64,000 nucleotides of DNA. Origin: Burkholderia diffusa (lineage in GTDB: Bacteria > Pseudomonadota > Gammaproteobacteria > Burkholderiales > Burkholderiaceae). The DNA is taken from the NCBI RefSeq assembly GCF_001718315.1, contig NZ_CP013364.1, positions 62,001 to 126,000 on the forward strand, given 5' to 3'. Positions 33,284-44,447 of this stretch are shown here, piece by piece. The translations under genes were made by a program, and so were the position numbers. Positions within the stretch are counted from its first letter, which is position 1. Every line of letters starts with the position of its first letter. The notes below the pieces were generated by a model. The model ran no database searches, had not been told where the DNA came from, and worked only from the letters and a program-made list of their open reading frames with translations.

Positions 33284-34705
33284 ATGACGACCGCGGACCG
33301 CAACGCGTCCCCCATGATAGAGAAACACACGATCGGCTACGTGCCGCCCGCAGAACGCCACGGCAGGGTGCGCGACCTGTTCACGCTCTGGTTCGGTGGC
33401 AATATCGCGCCGCTGCCGATCGTGACCGGCGCGCTCGGCGTGCAGATCTTTCACCTGAACCTGATGTGGGCGATCGTCGCGATCATCGTCGGCCAGGCGG
33501 TCGGCGGCGTGCTGATGGCGCTTCATTCGGCGCAGGGGCCGCAGATGGGCATCCCGCAGATGATCCAGAGCCGTGCGCAGTTCGGCTCGTGGGGCGCTCT
33601 GCTGGTCACGGTGATCGCGGCGGTGATGTACGTCGGCTTCTTCGCGTCGAATATCGTGCTGGCCGGCAAGTCGGTGCACGGCATCGCGTCGTCGGTACCG
33701 GTGCCTGTCGGTATCGTGATTGGCGCGGTGGGTTCCGGGCTAATCGGAATCGTCGGCTACCGGTTCATCCACATCCTGAACCGGATCGGCACCTGGGTGC
33801 TCGGCGCCGGCATCCTCGTCGGCTTCTGGATGATCCTGTCGCACGTCAACACCGCCGATTTCCTCACGCGCGGCAGCTTCGACTTCGCCGGGTGGCTGGC
33901 GACGGTGTCGCTGTCCGCGTTGTGGCAGATCGCGTTCGCCCCTTACGTGTCGGACTATTCACGTTACCTGCCGGAGGAAGTTGGCGTCGCGTCGACGTTC
34001 TGGGCGACCTACCTCGGCTGCACGATCGGGTCGACGCTCGCGTTCATCTTCGGCGCGGTCGCGGTGCTCGCGGTGCCGGCCGGCGCGGACACCATGGATG
34101 CGGTCAAGCAGGCGACCGGCCCGCTCGGCCCGCTGATGCTGGTGCTGTTCCTGCTGAGCGTGATCAGCCACAACGCGTTGAACCTGTACGGCGCGGTGCT
34201 GGCGGTCATCACTTCGGTGCAGACCTTCGCGTACAAATGGATTCCGACCGCGAAGACGCGCGCGGTGGTGTCGGTGGTGATCTTCGTCGCATGCTGCTAC
34301 GCGGCGATCGGCGCGTCGACGAACTTCGTCGGCAACCTCGTCGATCTCGTGCTCGCGCTGCTCGTCGTGCTGGTGCCGTGGACGGCGATCAACCTGATCG
34401 ACTTCTACGTGATCCACAAGGGCAAGTACGACATCCAGTCGATCTTCATGGCGGATGGTGGCGTGTACGGGCGCTTCAATCCGCAGGCGCTGCTCGCGTA
34501 TGCAATCGGGATCGTCGTGCAGATTCCGTTCATGAACACGCCGATGTATGCGGGCCCGATTCCCGCCCATCTCGGCGGCGCAGACCTGTCGTGGCTCGTC
34601 GGGCTGCTGCTGACGTCGCCGCTGTACTACTGGCTCGCGACGCGCGATAGCGCGTACCGGCGCCGGCAGACGGGTGCACGGCTGCCGTCGTCGGCGGCGC
34701 GGTAA
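33284..34705 (+). CDS. NCS1-family nucleobase/cation symporter (cytosine/purine permease-like)
   Basis: 473 residues with about 12 membrane segments. The NCS1 signature appears early (DLFTLWFGGNIAPLPIVTGA) and family stretches SAQGPQMGIPQMIQSRAQFG and LWQIAFAPYVSDYSRYLPEE follow. NCS1 proteins import cytosine, purines, hydantoins, allantoin, thiamine or pyridoxine-like compounds with a cation. An AGGAGA site precedes the ATG. Divergent from the LysR regulator and beside the FMO/RidA/DUF1028/M20 set, it most likely imports that pathway's N-containing ring substrate. Confidence 0.9.
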   Translation: MTTADRNASPMIEKHTIGYVPPAERHGRVRDLFTLWFGGNIAPLPIVTGALGVQIFHLNLMWAIVAIIVGQAVGGVLMALHSAQGPQMGIPQMIQSRAQFGSWGALLVTVIAAVMYVGFFASNIVLAGKSVHGIASSVPVPVGIVIGAVGSGLIGIVGYRFIHILNRIGTWVLGAGILVGFWMILSHVNTADFLTRGSFDFAGWLATVSLSALWQIAFAPYVSDYSRYLPEEVGVASTFWATYLGCTIGSTLAFIFGAVAVLAVPAGADTMDAVKQATGPLGPLMLVLFLLSVISHNALNLYGAVLAVITSVQTFAYKWIPTAKTRAVVSVVIFVACCYAAIGASTNFVGNLVDLVLALLVVLVPWTAINLIDFYVIHKGKYDIQSIFMADGGVYGRFNPQALLAYAIGIVVQIPFMNTPMYAGPIPAHLGGADLSWLVGLLLTSPLYYWLATRDSAYRRRQTGARLPSSAAR

Positions 34706-34813
34706 GCGGATCACCCGGCGCAATGAAAGGGCGGCCGGGAGCATGGGAAGCGGGGCGGCGAGCAGGTTTAGGTTCGGGGCGTCCCGTCCTTCGCAAACCT
34801 GCCCGTCCGCGAA

Positions 34814-37093
34814 TCACACGACTGCGGAACGCGCGACCCGCACCGGCACCGACTTGTACGACGGCGTGCCGCTTTCCTTGTCGATGTAGTCGAGCGGCAC
34901 GAGCACGTTCGCTTCCGGGTAATACGCGCCGACCGAGCCGGGCGCGATGTCGTACTCGATCGCGGTGATCTTCTCGAGGCGCAGCGTGCGGCCGGAGGCC
35001 GTGATCGTCTCGATGTCGACGAGGTCGCCGTGTTCGAGCCCGAACTTCGCGAGATCGGCCGCGTTCATGAACAGCACGTCGCGACGGCCGAACACGCCGC
35101 GATAGCGGTCGTCGAGCCCGTAGATCGTCGTGTTGTACTGATCGTGGCTGCGCAGCGTGATCAGCCGCAGCACGCGCTCGGCGCCGAGCACGTCGGCGTC
35201 TTCCTTCACACCCTTGTAGACCGAGAACATCGCCTTGCCGGTCGGCGTGGGCCATACGCGCTCGGTGGGCGGCAGCGGCAGGCGGAACCCGCCCGGCGTG
35301 CGAATGCGCTCGTTGAACGCCTCGAAGCCGGGCACCGTGCGATCGATCAGGTCGCGGATGCGGTCGTAATCGGCGATCAGGTCGAGCCACGCGATCTTGC
35401 TGTCCGGCAGCGTCGCATGTGCGATCCCCGCGACAATCGCGGGCTCCGAGCGCAACTGGTCGGACGCCGGCTTGAGCTTGCCGGCCGACGCATGGACCAT
35501 CGACATCGAATCCTCGACGGTGATCGACTGGCGGCCGCTCGCCTGCATGTCGAGCTCGGTGCGGCCGAGCACGGGCAGGATGTAGGTTTCCTTCGCGACC
35601 AGCAGATGCGAGCGGTTCAGCTTCGTGCCGAGATGCACGGCGAGGTCGAGCTTCGCCATCGCGGGGAACGACTGCTCGGGATCGGGCAGCGCGACGGCGA
35701 AGTTGCCGCCGAGGCACAGCAATGCCTTGGCCTGGCCGTCGATCATCGCCTGCATGGCCTGCACCGCATCGTGCCCGTGATGTGCAGGCGGCTTGAAGCC
35801 GCACACGTCCTCGATCTTCTGCAGGAACTCGGCCGACGGCTTCTCGGTGATGCCGACCGTGCGGTTGCCCTGCACGTTGGAGTGGCCGCGCAGCGGGCAT
35901 ATGCCCGCACCGGGCTTGCCGAAGTTGCCGCGCATCAGCAGCAGGTCGGCGATCAGGCGCACGGTCGCGGTGCCCTTGTTGTGCTGTGTGACGCCCATCC
36001 CGTACGTGACGATCGTCGCATTCGACTTCGCATAGGCGAGCGCGACCTGCTCGAGCTGCGCCTGGCTCAGGCCGCTCGCGCGTTCGATGTCGTCCCATGA
36101 CGTGTCCCGCAGGTCGGTGGAGAACGCGTCGAAGCCGTCTGTGTGCTGCGCGATGAAGTCGCGGTCGAGCACGTCGCCGCGCTCGGCCTCGAGCTGCAGC
36201 AGCGCCTTCATGATGCCTTTCAGCGCGGCCGCATCGCCGCCGGCGTCGACCTGGTAGTACGTCGACGCGATGCGCGTCGAGCCGAACGACGCCATCTCGA
36301 TCATGTCCTGAGGATCCGCGAAGCGTTCGAGCGCACGCTCGCGCAGCGGATTGAACACGATGATGGGCACGTTGCGGCGCGAGCACTCGTGCAGCGTGCC
36401 CATCATCCGCGGGTGGTTCGTGCCCGGGTTGTGACCGATCGAGATGATCAGCTCGCAGTGGTCGAAGTCCTCCAGCGACACCGTGCCCTTGCCGATCCCG
36501 ATCGACTGAGGCAGGCCGACGCTGGTCGGCTCGTGGCACATGTTCGAGCAGTCGGGGAAGTTGTTGGTGCCGAGCTCGCGCGCGAAGAGCTGATACAGGA
36601 ACGCGGCTTCGTTCGATGCGCGGCCCGACGTATAGAACTCGACCTGCTCGGGCGGCAGCGCGCGCAGCACCTCGCCGATGCGCGCGAATGCGTCGTCCCA
36701 CTCGACCGCGCGGAACGTGTCGGTCGCGCGATCGTAGACGAGCGGATGCGTGAGCCGGCCCATGTTCTCCAGCTCGTAGTCGGACATCCGCAGCAGCGCC
36801 GACACCGTGTTCGCCGCGAAGAACTCGGGCGTCACGCGCTTGGTCGTCGCTTCCCATGTGACGGCCTTCGCGCCGTTCTCGCAGAACTGGAACGTCGACT
36901 TGTGTTCCTTGTCGGGCCATGCGCAGCCGGGACAGTCGAAGCCGTCGGGCTGGTTGGTCCGCATCAGCACGATCGGCGCCTCGATGGTTTCCATCTGCGT
37001 GCGCACGGCCTCGGCTGTCGCGCGAAGCGCGCCCCAACCGCCGGCGGGCCCATCGTACTTCCTGATGCCTGGCACTTCGCGTCGATTTGTCAT
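34814..37093 (-). CDS. FdhF/YdeP-type molybdopterin oxidoreductase
   Basis: 759-residue Mo-bisMGD enzyme of the group containing E. coli YdeP (acid-resistance linked). GFDCPGCAWPD near residue 55 is the group's signature; SNMCHEPTSVGL places a Cys where formate dehydrogenase H has selenocysteine, the likely Mo ligand. The C-terminal MopB dinucleotide-binding domain (RSHDQYNTTIYGLDDRYRG) is present. The reaction is unknown. The ATG at 37093 has GGAG 7 bases upstream; the ATG at 37105 (four residues longer) overlaps that site. It lies downstream of the clpG-like gene on the same strand. Confidence 0.9.
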   Translation of the reverse strand: MTNRREVPGIRKYDGPAGGWGALRATAEAVRTQMETIEAPIVLMRTNQPDGFDCPGCAWPDKEHKSTFQFCENGAKAVTWEATTKRVTPEFFAANTVSALLRMSDYELENMGRLTHPLVYDRATDTFRAVEWDDAFARIGEVLRALPPEQVEFYTSGRASNEAAFLYQLFARELGTNNFPDCSNMCHEPTSVGLPQSIGIGKGTVSLEDFDHCELIISIGHNPGTNHPRMMGTLHECSRRNVPIIVFNPLRERALERFADPQDMIEMASFGSTRIASTYYQVDAGGDAAALKGIMKALLQLEAERGDVLDRDFIAQHTDGFDAFSTDLRDTSWDDIERASGLSQAQLEQVALAYAKSNATIVTYGMGVTQHNKGTATVRLIADLLLMRGNFGKPGAGICPLRGHSNVQGNRTVGITEKPSAEFLQKIEDVCGFKPPAHHGHDAVQAMQAMIDGQAKALLCLGGNFAVALPDPEQSFPAMAKLDLAVHLGTKLNRSHLLVAKETYILPVLGRTELDMQASGRQSITVEDSMSMVHASAGKLKPASDQLRSEPAIVAGIAHATLPDSKIAWLDLIADYDRIRDLIDRTVPGFEAFNERIRTPGGFRLPLPPTERVWPTPTGKAMFSVYKGVKEDADVLGAERVLRLITLRSHDQYNTTIYGLDDRYRGVFGRRDVLFMNAADLAKFGLEHGDLVDIETITASGRTLRLEKITAIEYDIAPGSVGAYYPEANVLVPLDYIDKESGTPSYKSVPVRVARSAVV

Positions 37094-37157
37094 GTGAATC
37101 TCCATGAGCCGGGCCCGCTGCGGGGTGGCTCGGGTTGCGCCGCAGCGCGGCGTGGGG

Positions 37158-37182
37158 CGGCTCCGTCCGGCGGACGGAGCCG
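37158..37182. other. Strong hairpin between the ClpG-like and YdeP-like genes
   Basis: CGGCTCCGTCC-GGC-GGACGGAGCCG, a perfect 11-bp stem with a 3-base loop, 36 bases past the ClpG-like stop. No T-run follows on the minus strand; it may stabilise or partly terminate the upstream message. Confidence 0.55.
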
Positions 37183-37217
37183 GTCATGCGGGCCCTTGCA
37201 TCCGGGCCCGTCGGGAA

Positions 37218-40049
<2,832 letters not shown>

Positions 40050-40258
40050 GGTGGTCTGGCTCCTGGCAATGAACGTGAATCGAAAGGGAAGTCCCGACGC
40101 GCGATGGCGGCGGGGTGTGCCTGCCGTACCAAGCGACCGGCGGCGCGCGTGCCGCGCCAGCGCCCGCGCGCAGCGCGCGCCGGCACGGCGATCGGCCGCG
40201 TTCGACACCGGCAACACCGCTGCCTCGCGGAGCCCGCGGCATCACTTCGACTGCGTTC

Positions 40259-40287
40259 AAAATAGCGAATCGGCGCAAGGCCTCCAA
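40259..40287 (-). promoter_or_regulatory. Candidate promoter of the ClpG-like gene; gap 40050-40647
   Basis: On the minus strand TTGGAG (40287-40282), 17 bases, TATTTT (40264-40259), about 210 bases before the ATG. The same stretch also reads CTTGGA-N15-CGCTATTT, loosely like a heat-shock sigma32 promoter. The 598-base gap is otherwise without a recognisable gene. Confidence 0.4.
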
Positions 40288-40647
40288 GACACAGTTGCGC
40301 GTCGGCCCGGTCGCGAATTGCACCCTCACATTCGTGCATTCGGCAGATGCAAGGAGTACAGACGCGCGCGCATGCGGGCGCGGTGTTCGGGAAACGGAAA
40401 CGTGGCGGCGCGCGCAGCACGGTGCGACATCGGCGCGCAGGGTGCCGGCAGATGGCGAACGGGAAGGCGCGCGCGCGGCGAGACGCGGCGCACGTATATC
40501 GGTGCGATCGCACGGCGCGATGGTGTGCGATCGCGGATCAAGCCGGGCCGCTCGCGCCCCGCAAGCGATGCGTGGCGCGAGGCCGATGGCGAAGCGAGGC
40601 GGGTGCACGGTGCGGGCCGGACCTGGCGCCGCCGTGGCTAACCGGCG

Positions 40648-40917
40648 TCAGTCGGAGAGCGTCATCGCGAGCCGCTGACGCGCGATCTGTTTCACGTCGT
40701 TCGATAGCGCCGCATCTTGCAGACCGTTTGCCCAGACGGAGAACGAATCCTCGATCAGGTTGCGGGTGTCGGGCGGCAGTTCAGCCAGCATCAGCGCCAC
40801 CACGGTAAACAGTACGGCGGTGTCGCCGGCGTGGCGGCTCGCGTTCGCGTCGATGGACTGCTTGAGGCTGTCGACCGACGCTTGCAGCGCCTGTATTGCG
40901 TCATTCGATTCGCTCAT
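40648..40917 (-). CDS. Small protein of unknown function in the encapsulin operon
   Basis: 89 residues, predicted mostly helical: an N-terminal amphipathic, coiled-coil-like stretch (AIQALQASVDSLKQSIDANA), a hydrophobic helix (TAVLFTVVALMLAEL) and a C-terminal helix. The ATG at 40917 has GGAG 6 bases upstream; a start 4 residues earlier is possible. It follows the encapsulin gene by 97 bases on the same strand, so it may be co-transcribed. No encapsulin-targeting tail (the end is RLAMTLSD). I do not recognise the family. Confidence 0.65.
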   Translation of the reverse strand: MSESNDAIQALQASVDSLKQSIDANASRHAGDTAVLFTVVALMLAELPPDTRNLIEDSFSVWANGLQDAALSNDVKQIARQRLAMTLSD

Positions 40918-41014
40918 TTCACGCTCCATGCAGGATGGTTCGGCGGCGACGAACGTGCGGCCGGCAACGCGGCCGGTGCACGCGATGCCCGGCGGGCATC
41001 GCGCGCGCGGGACG

Positions 41015-41830
41015 TCAGGTCGCCGCGTTGGCCTGCGGCGCCACGGCCACCGATGCCTCGCTCGTCAGCATCAGGAAGGTGAACGTTTCGCGCAGGTACA
41101 GGCGAACGACCTTGTCGGTGTGGCTTGTGTAGCCGATCGACACGTCTTCGCCGAGGTGCAGTTCATAGTCGCCGCCACGGGTGGACAGCACGCAGCCGCC
41201 GCTGATCGCCGGCGCCCAGATGATCTCGCCGCTGACGATGCGCTTGATGTGGCCGAGGACCGGGTAGCCCTGGTCGCGCGCTTCGCTCAGCGCCGTGTAG
41301 GCGTCCGAGCCGAGCACGACCGAGTACGGGCCGTCGACCCCGGCGAGCCGCAGCGCTTCCAGCGCGTCGCTGATCGCATCCGGGTACGCGCCGACATCGG
41401 CCGGCAGCGTGAGCTTGCGGTTCGACGTGCCCTCGCGGATGCCGACGATGCCCGCGGCCGGATAGCCGTCGAAGATCGCGCCGTCTTCCGCGAATGCGAG
41501 CCGTTGCGCGGCGTCCTTCGCCGGCTGCCAGTCGGCGTCGCGCGCACCGCGCTCGACGCTGTCGATCGCATCGCGGCTCAATTCGAACGGCACCGTCAGC
41601 TCGACGATCGTGCGCACTTCGCGCAGCCGTGCGCCCACTTGCTCGCGCGGCGCGGCAACCTCGCGCAGATGCCCGGTGCCGACGGCCGACAGCGCGGGGC
41701 CGGCCGGGCCCTCGACGTCGATCACGCGGCGCCCGGCCACCGAGCGCTTGAAGGTGCGCGCCACTTCCTCCTCGATCTGTTCCCAGGCGGACGAGGAAAT
41801 CGGCGCGAGTTCGCGGTGCAGGTTATTCAT
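41015..41830 (-). CDS. Encapsulin shell protein (family 1, linocin M18-like)
   Basis: 271-residue HK97-fold protein that self-assembles into a protein nanocompartment. N-terminus NNLHRELAPISSSAWEQIEE and the segments RRVIDVEGPAGPALSAVGTG, FELSRDAIDSVERGARD, AEDGAIFDGYPAAGIVGI and the C-terminal VRLYLRETFTFLMLTSEAS are diagnostic. It overlaps the DyP peroxidase gene by 8 bases, so shell and cargo are translationally coupled. An AGGAG site lies about 10 bases upstream of the ATG. Probable role: sequestering the peroxidase under oxidative stress. Confidence 0.96.
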   Translation of the reverse strand: MNNLHRELAPISSSAWEQIEEEVARTFKRSVAGRRVIDVEGPAGPALSAVGTGHLREVAAPREQVGARLREVRTIVELTVPFELSRDAIDSVERGARDADWQPAKDAAQRLAFAEDGAIFDGYPAAGIVGIREGTSNRKLTLPADVGAYPDAISDALEALRLAGVDGPYSVVLGSDAYTALSEARDQGYPVLGHIKRIVSGEIIWAPAISGGCVLSTRGGDYELHLGEDVSIGYTSHTDKVVRLYLRETFTFLMLTSEASVAVAPQANAAT

Positions 41831-42902
41831 GGGCTTTGGCTCCTTTCAGCGATCCGATGTTCAGCGAGCCGTCACGACGCGACTCGGGCGAGGCGGTTGC
41901 CGGCTGCGCGGCGGCGGTGGCGGCGCCGGCGGCCGGTGCGGCGCGATCCGCGAGCGCTTCGAGCAGGTCGGCCGACGGCACGAAGAACAGCGACCCGGTG
42001 ACCGCGCGGCTGTAGTCGAGCAGCCGGTCGTAGTTGCCGGGCGGGCGGCCGACGAACATGTTCTCGAGCATCTGTTCGATCGGCGCCGGCGAGCGCGCGT
42101 AGCCGATGAAATACGTGCCGAATTCGTTGGACCCCGGGCGCCCGAACGGCATGTTGTCGCGAAGGATCTTCACTTCCTTGCCGTCTTCGTCGAGCGTGGT
42201 CAGCGAGCTGTGCGAGCACGACGGTTTCACGTCCGGCGCGAGCTCGATGTCGGACAGCTTGGTGCGCCCGATGATGCGCTCCTGCGTCTCGACCGCGAGC
42301 GCGTTCCAGCCGGCCATGTCGTGCAGGTACTTCTGCACGATCACGTAGCTGCCGCCCGCGAATGCCGGATCCTCGTCGCCGATCACCGTGAAGTCGACTG
42401 CCTCGCGGCCTTCCGGGTTCTCGGTGCCGTCGACGAAGCCGATCATCGCGCGCTGGTCGAAGTTGCGGAAGCCGTGCACTTCATCGACGACCGTGACCGC
42501 GTCGCCCAGCGCGCCAAGCAATTGAGTCGCGAGTTCGAAGCACAGGTCCATTCCCTCGGCGCGGATGTGCAGCAGGATGTCGCCCGGCGTCGCGACCGCG
42601 ACACGCTGGCCGGCGCCGAATTCGCGGAACGGATGCAGCGACGCGGGGCGCGGGTCACCGAACAGCGCATCCCATGCGTCGGCGCCGAAGCCGCACACGC
42701 AGGACAGGTTGCCGCCCGGCACGCGCTTGCCGACCGAGCGCACGAGCGCGGCGATGTCGCCGCACCACGCGCGGATCGTGTCGGCGCGGTCGGCGCCCGG
42801 GTTGATGGTTGCGACGAGGAAGATCGCGCTGCGCGTGATCGGACTGTGAACGGCCTGGGAGAGCGGCGGAAGGGTTTGCATCGCGGCCTGCCGGTCAGTC
42901 AT
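41823..42902 (-). CDS. DyP-type haem peroxidase with encapsulin-targeting tail
   Basis: 359-residue dye-decolourising peroxidase. The GFVDGTENP motif carries the catalytic distal Asp, and the PSCSHSSL segment probably holds the proximal haem His. After the core, an Ala/Pro-rich flexible linker (about residues 315-340) leads to DGSLNIGSLKG, the consensus cargo-loading peptide that docks inside the encapsulin shell. The encapsulin gene follows with an 8-base overlap. Start at 42902; an ATG seven codons downstream is possible since neither has a strong ribosome site. No secretion signal, consistent with cytosolic packaging. Confidence 0.95.
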   Translation of the reverse strand: MTDRQAAMQTLPPLSQAVHSPITRSAIFLVATINPGADRADTIRAWCGDIAALVRSVGKRVPGGNLSCVCGFGADAWDALFGDPRPASLHPFREFGAGQRVAVATPGDILLHIRAEGMDLCFELATQLLGALGDAVTVVDEVHGFRNFDQRAMIGFVDGTENPEGREAVDFTVIGDEDPAFAGGSYVIVQKYLHDMAGWNALAVETQERIIGRTKLSDIELAPDVKPSCSHSSLTTLDEDGKEVKILRDNMPFGRPGSNEFGTYFIGYARSPAPIEQMLENMFVGRPPGNYDRLLDYSRAVTGSLFFVPSADLLEALADRAAPAAGAATAAAQPATASPESRRDGSLNIGSLKGAKAHE

Positions 42903-43315
42903 GTCGGGACGGACGGGCCGCGAATGCCGCGGCGCGCGAAGACGAACGGTTGGACTGTGTCATGCGACTGTTCTCTTTGTGACATGCGGATGAAGGACGT
43001 TGCGCGGGCATCGCGCAACGGGCCTCGGCGGCGGCCTGCCACCCGGGCGCGCAAGGGGAGACAGGCAGGGTGGCCGCGCGTTCGCCCGGCGCGTGAGCTC
43101 GCCGCACCGCGTAACGTCGTCGAGCATGCAATCTAGCAGCTTCGGCGGGTCTTTGGAACACGTATCGGCAATCTGTCATTCGAATGGATTGATCGGGGTC
43201 CGATTTTGCGTGGCGGCCGTGCAGCTGTACTCCTGAAGCATGCGGCGCTGTGCTCTTGAGCGGGCGTGGCGCGTGCAGTAGATTGGGTTCGCTCCGCCCA
43301 CCGACGAGGACCGCC
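42903..43315. other. Divergent gap DyP/truncated LysR (413 bases) with an inverted repeat
   Basis: No gene seen. CGTTGCGC (42998-43005) and GCGCAACG (43013-43020) form a perfect 8-base inverted repeat about 95 bases upstream of the peroxidase start, a possible operator or leader hairpin of the DyP-encapsulin operon. Confidence 0.4.
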
Positions 43316-43690
43316 ATGATGAACCTGCTGGAAGCGATGCGTATTTTCGTCGCGGTGGTCGAGCGTGGCGGGGTGTCCGGCGCGGCGTCCGAACTGAAGC
43401 TCGGCGAAGCGCAGGTGAGTGCGCGGCTCGATTGTCTCGAGCGGTATCTCGGCTGCAGATTGCTGGTGGACCGCGCGGGCGGCGACATGGCATGTACCGA
43501 TGCCGGCGTCGCGTTCCGCCAGTGCTGCAGGCGGACGCTGTCCGCGGTTGCGCAGGCCAGTGCCCGGATCGATGCATGCGCAACGGTTTCGGATTTACCC
43601 ATCGGCGGCTTCCCGTCGCTCGAATCCATCGGCCGTGTCGACGGAATGTCGATCGCGGCAGCGACGCCATTGCACGGGTCATTGCCTTGA
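43316..43690 (+). CDS. LysR-type DNA-binding domain only (truncated regulator)
   Basis: 124 residues. Residues 1-85 are a recognisable LysR winged helix plus linker helix (LLEAMRIFVAVVERGGVSGA, then a Cys-containing recognition region and DRAGGDMACTDAGVAF), but the roughly 200-residue effector domain is missing and the remaining 40 residues match nothing I know. GAGGA lies 5 bases before the ATG, so it may be expressed. It is either a decayed gene or a stand-alone DNA-binding protein. It lies divergent from the DyP-encapsulin operon, a possible target, and its stop overlaps the psiE start. Confidence 0.6.
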   Translation: MMNLLEAMRIFVAVVERGGVSGAASELKLGEAQVSARLDCLERYLGCRLLVDRAGGDMACTDAGVAFRQCCRRTLSAVAQASARIDACATVSDLPIGGFPSLESIGRVDGMSIAAATPLHGSLP

Positions 43691-44139
43691 ATACGTCCAC
43701 TGTTTCCGCCGATACGGCCGCCGATCGCATCCGCCGCCGCTTCGGACACTTCCTCCATGCGGCCGAGCTGGCCGGGCTGATCGTGATCGGACTCGCGACC
43801 GCATTCGCGATGACGCAGGAAGCGTGGAAGGTCGTGCTCGCTGGCGAGGTGTCGCTGACCGACTTGCTGCTGATGTTCCTGTATCTCGAAGTGCTCGCGA
43901 TGGACGTGCGTTACCTTCGGCTCGGCCGGCTGCCGGTGCGCTTTCCGCTGTTCATCGCGATGACGTCGCTTGCGCGCGACCTGATCCTGCGCGGCGCCAC
44001 CGACAGCCCCGAGCGAATGCTGATGACCACGTTCGGGATCGTGCTGCTCGCGGTGGGCGTACTGATCCTCAGCTTCGGTCAGCATCGTTTTCCGGCGGAA
44101 GTCGACGATGTCGAGGAGGACGCGCACGCGCGTCGGTAA
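43687..44139 (+). CDS. psiE: PsiE-like membrane protein (phosphate-starvation-inducible E family)
   Basis: About 150 residues with four hydrophobic helices: AELAGLIVIGLATAFAM, LTDLLLMFLYLEVLAM, a third in VRFPLFIAMTSLARDLIL and a fourth in TTFGIVLLAVGVLILSFG. The helix pattern and the LYLEVLAMDVRY and ARDLIL segments match PsiE; E. coli PsiE is 136 residues. No ATG is available near the N-terminus, so the TTG at 43687, overlapping the stop of the truncated LysR gene, is the likely start (translational coupling); this is uncertain. Biochemical role unknown. Confidence 0.75.
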   Translation: MNTSTVSADTAADRIRRRFGHFLHAAELAGLIVIGLATAFAMTQEAWKVVLAGEVSLTDLLLMFLYLEVLAMDVRYLRLGRLPVRFPLFIAMTSLARDLILRGATDSPERMLMTTFGIVLLAVGVLILSFGQHRFPAEVDDVEEDAHARR

Positions 44140-44447
44140 GACGGCGCGATGGTCCATGCTCGCCGTATTCGGCGGCGCCGACACGGTCCGACGGGCCGTG
44201 AACGGTTTCCAGGCGCCATCGCGGAAGAACCAGGGATTTCGCATCGGCATACGGATTGCTCCGGCCGCGGGGCAGCGGCGCACGCGCATCCAGCGTGTTG
44301 CATCGCAACGTCGATGATGTTCCACGCCGGTCGCGGATCGCATTCGGGTCATGGTCCGCGTTTGCGTGCGCTGCGGGGTCGTCGGTACCTGCTCTTTTCA
44401 GGAAGGACGCCGATAATTGGATCGTTACCTCAGCCGGGAGCCGCGCC
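44140..44447. other. Intergenic region psiE to Rieske reductase (308 bases)
   Basis: No gene supported. A GATAAT sequence at 44412-44417, 31 bases before the reductase ATG, could be a -10 box, but no -35 partner is clear. Confidence 0.4.

Noticed and set aside
34706..34813. GCAGGTTT/AAACCTGC inverted repeat after the NCS1 permease
   Set aside because: Loop of about 30 bases and no T-run; too weak to call a terminator.
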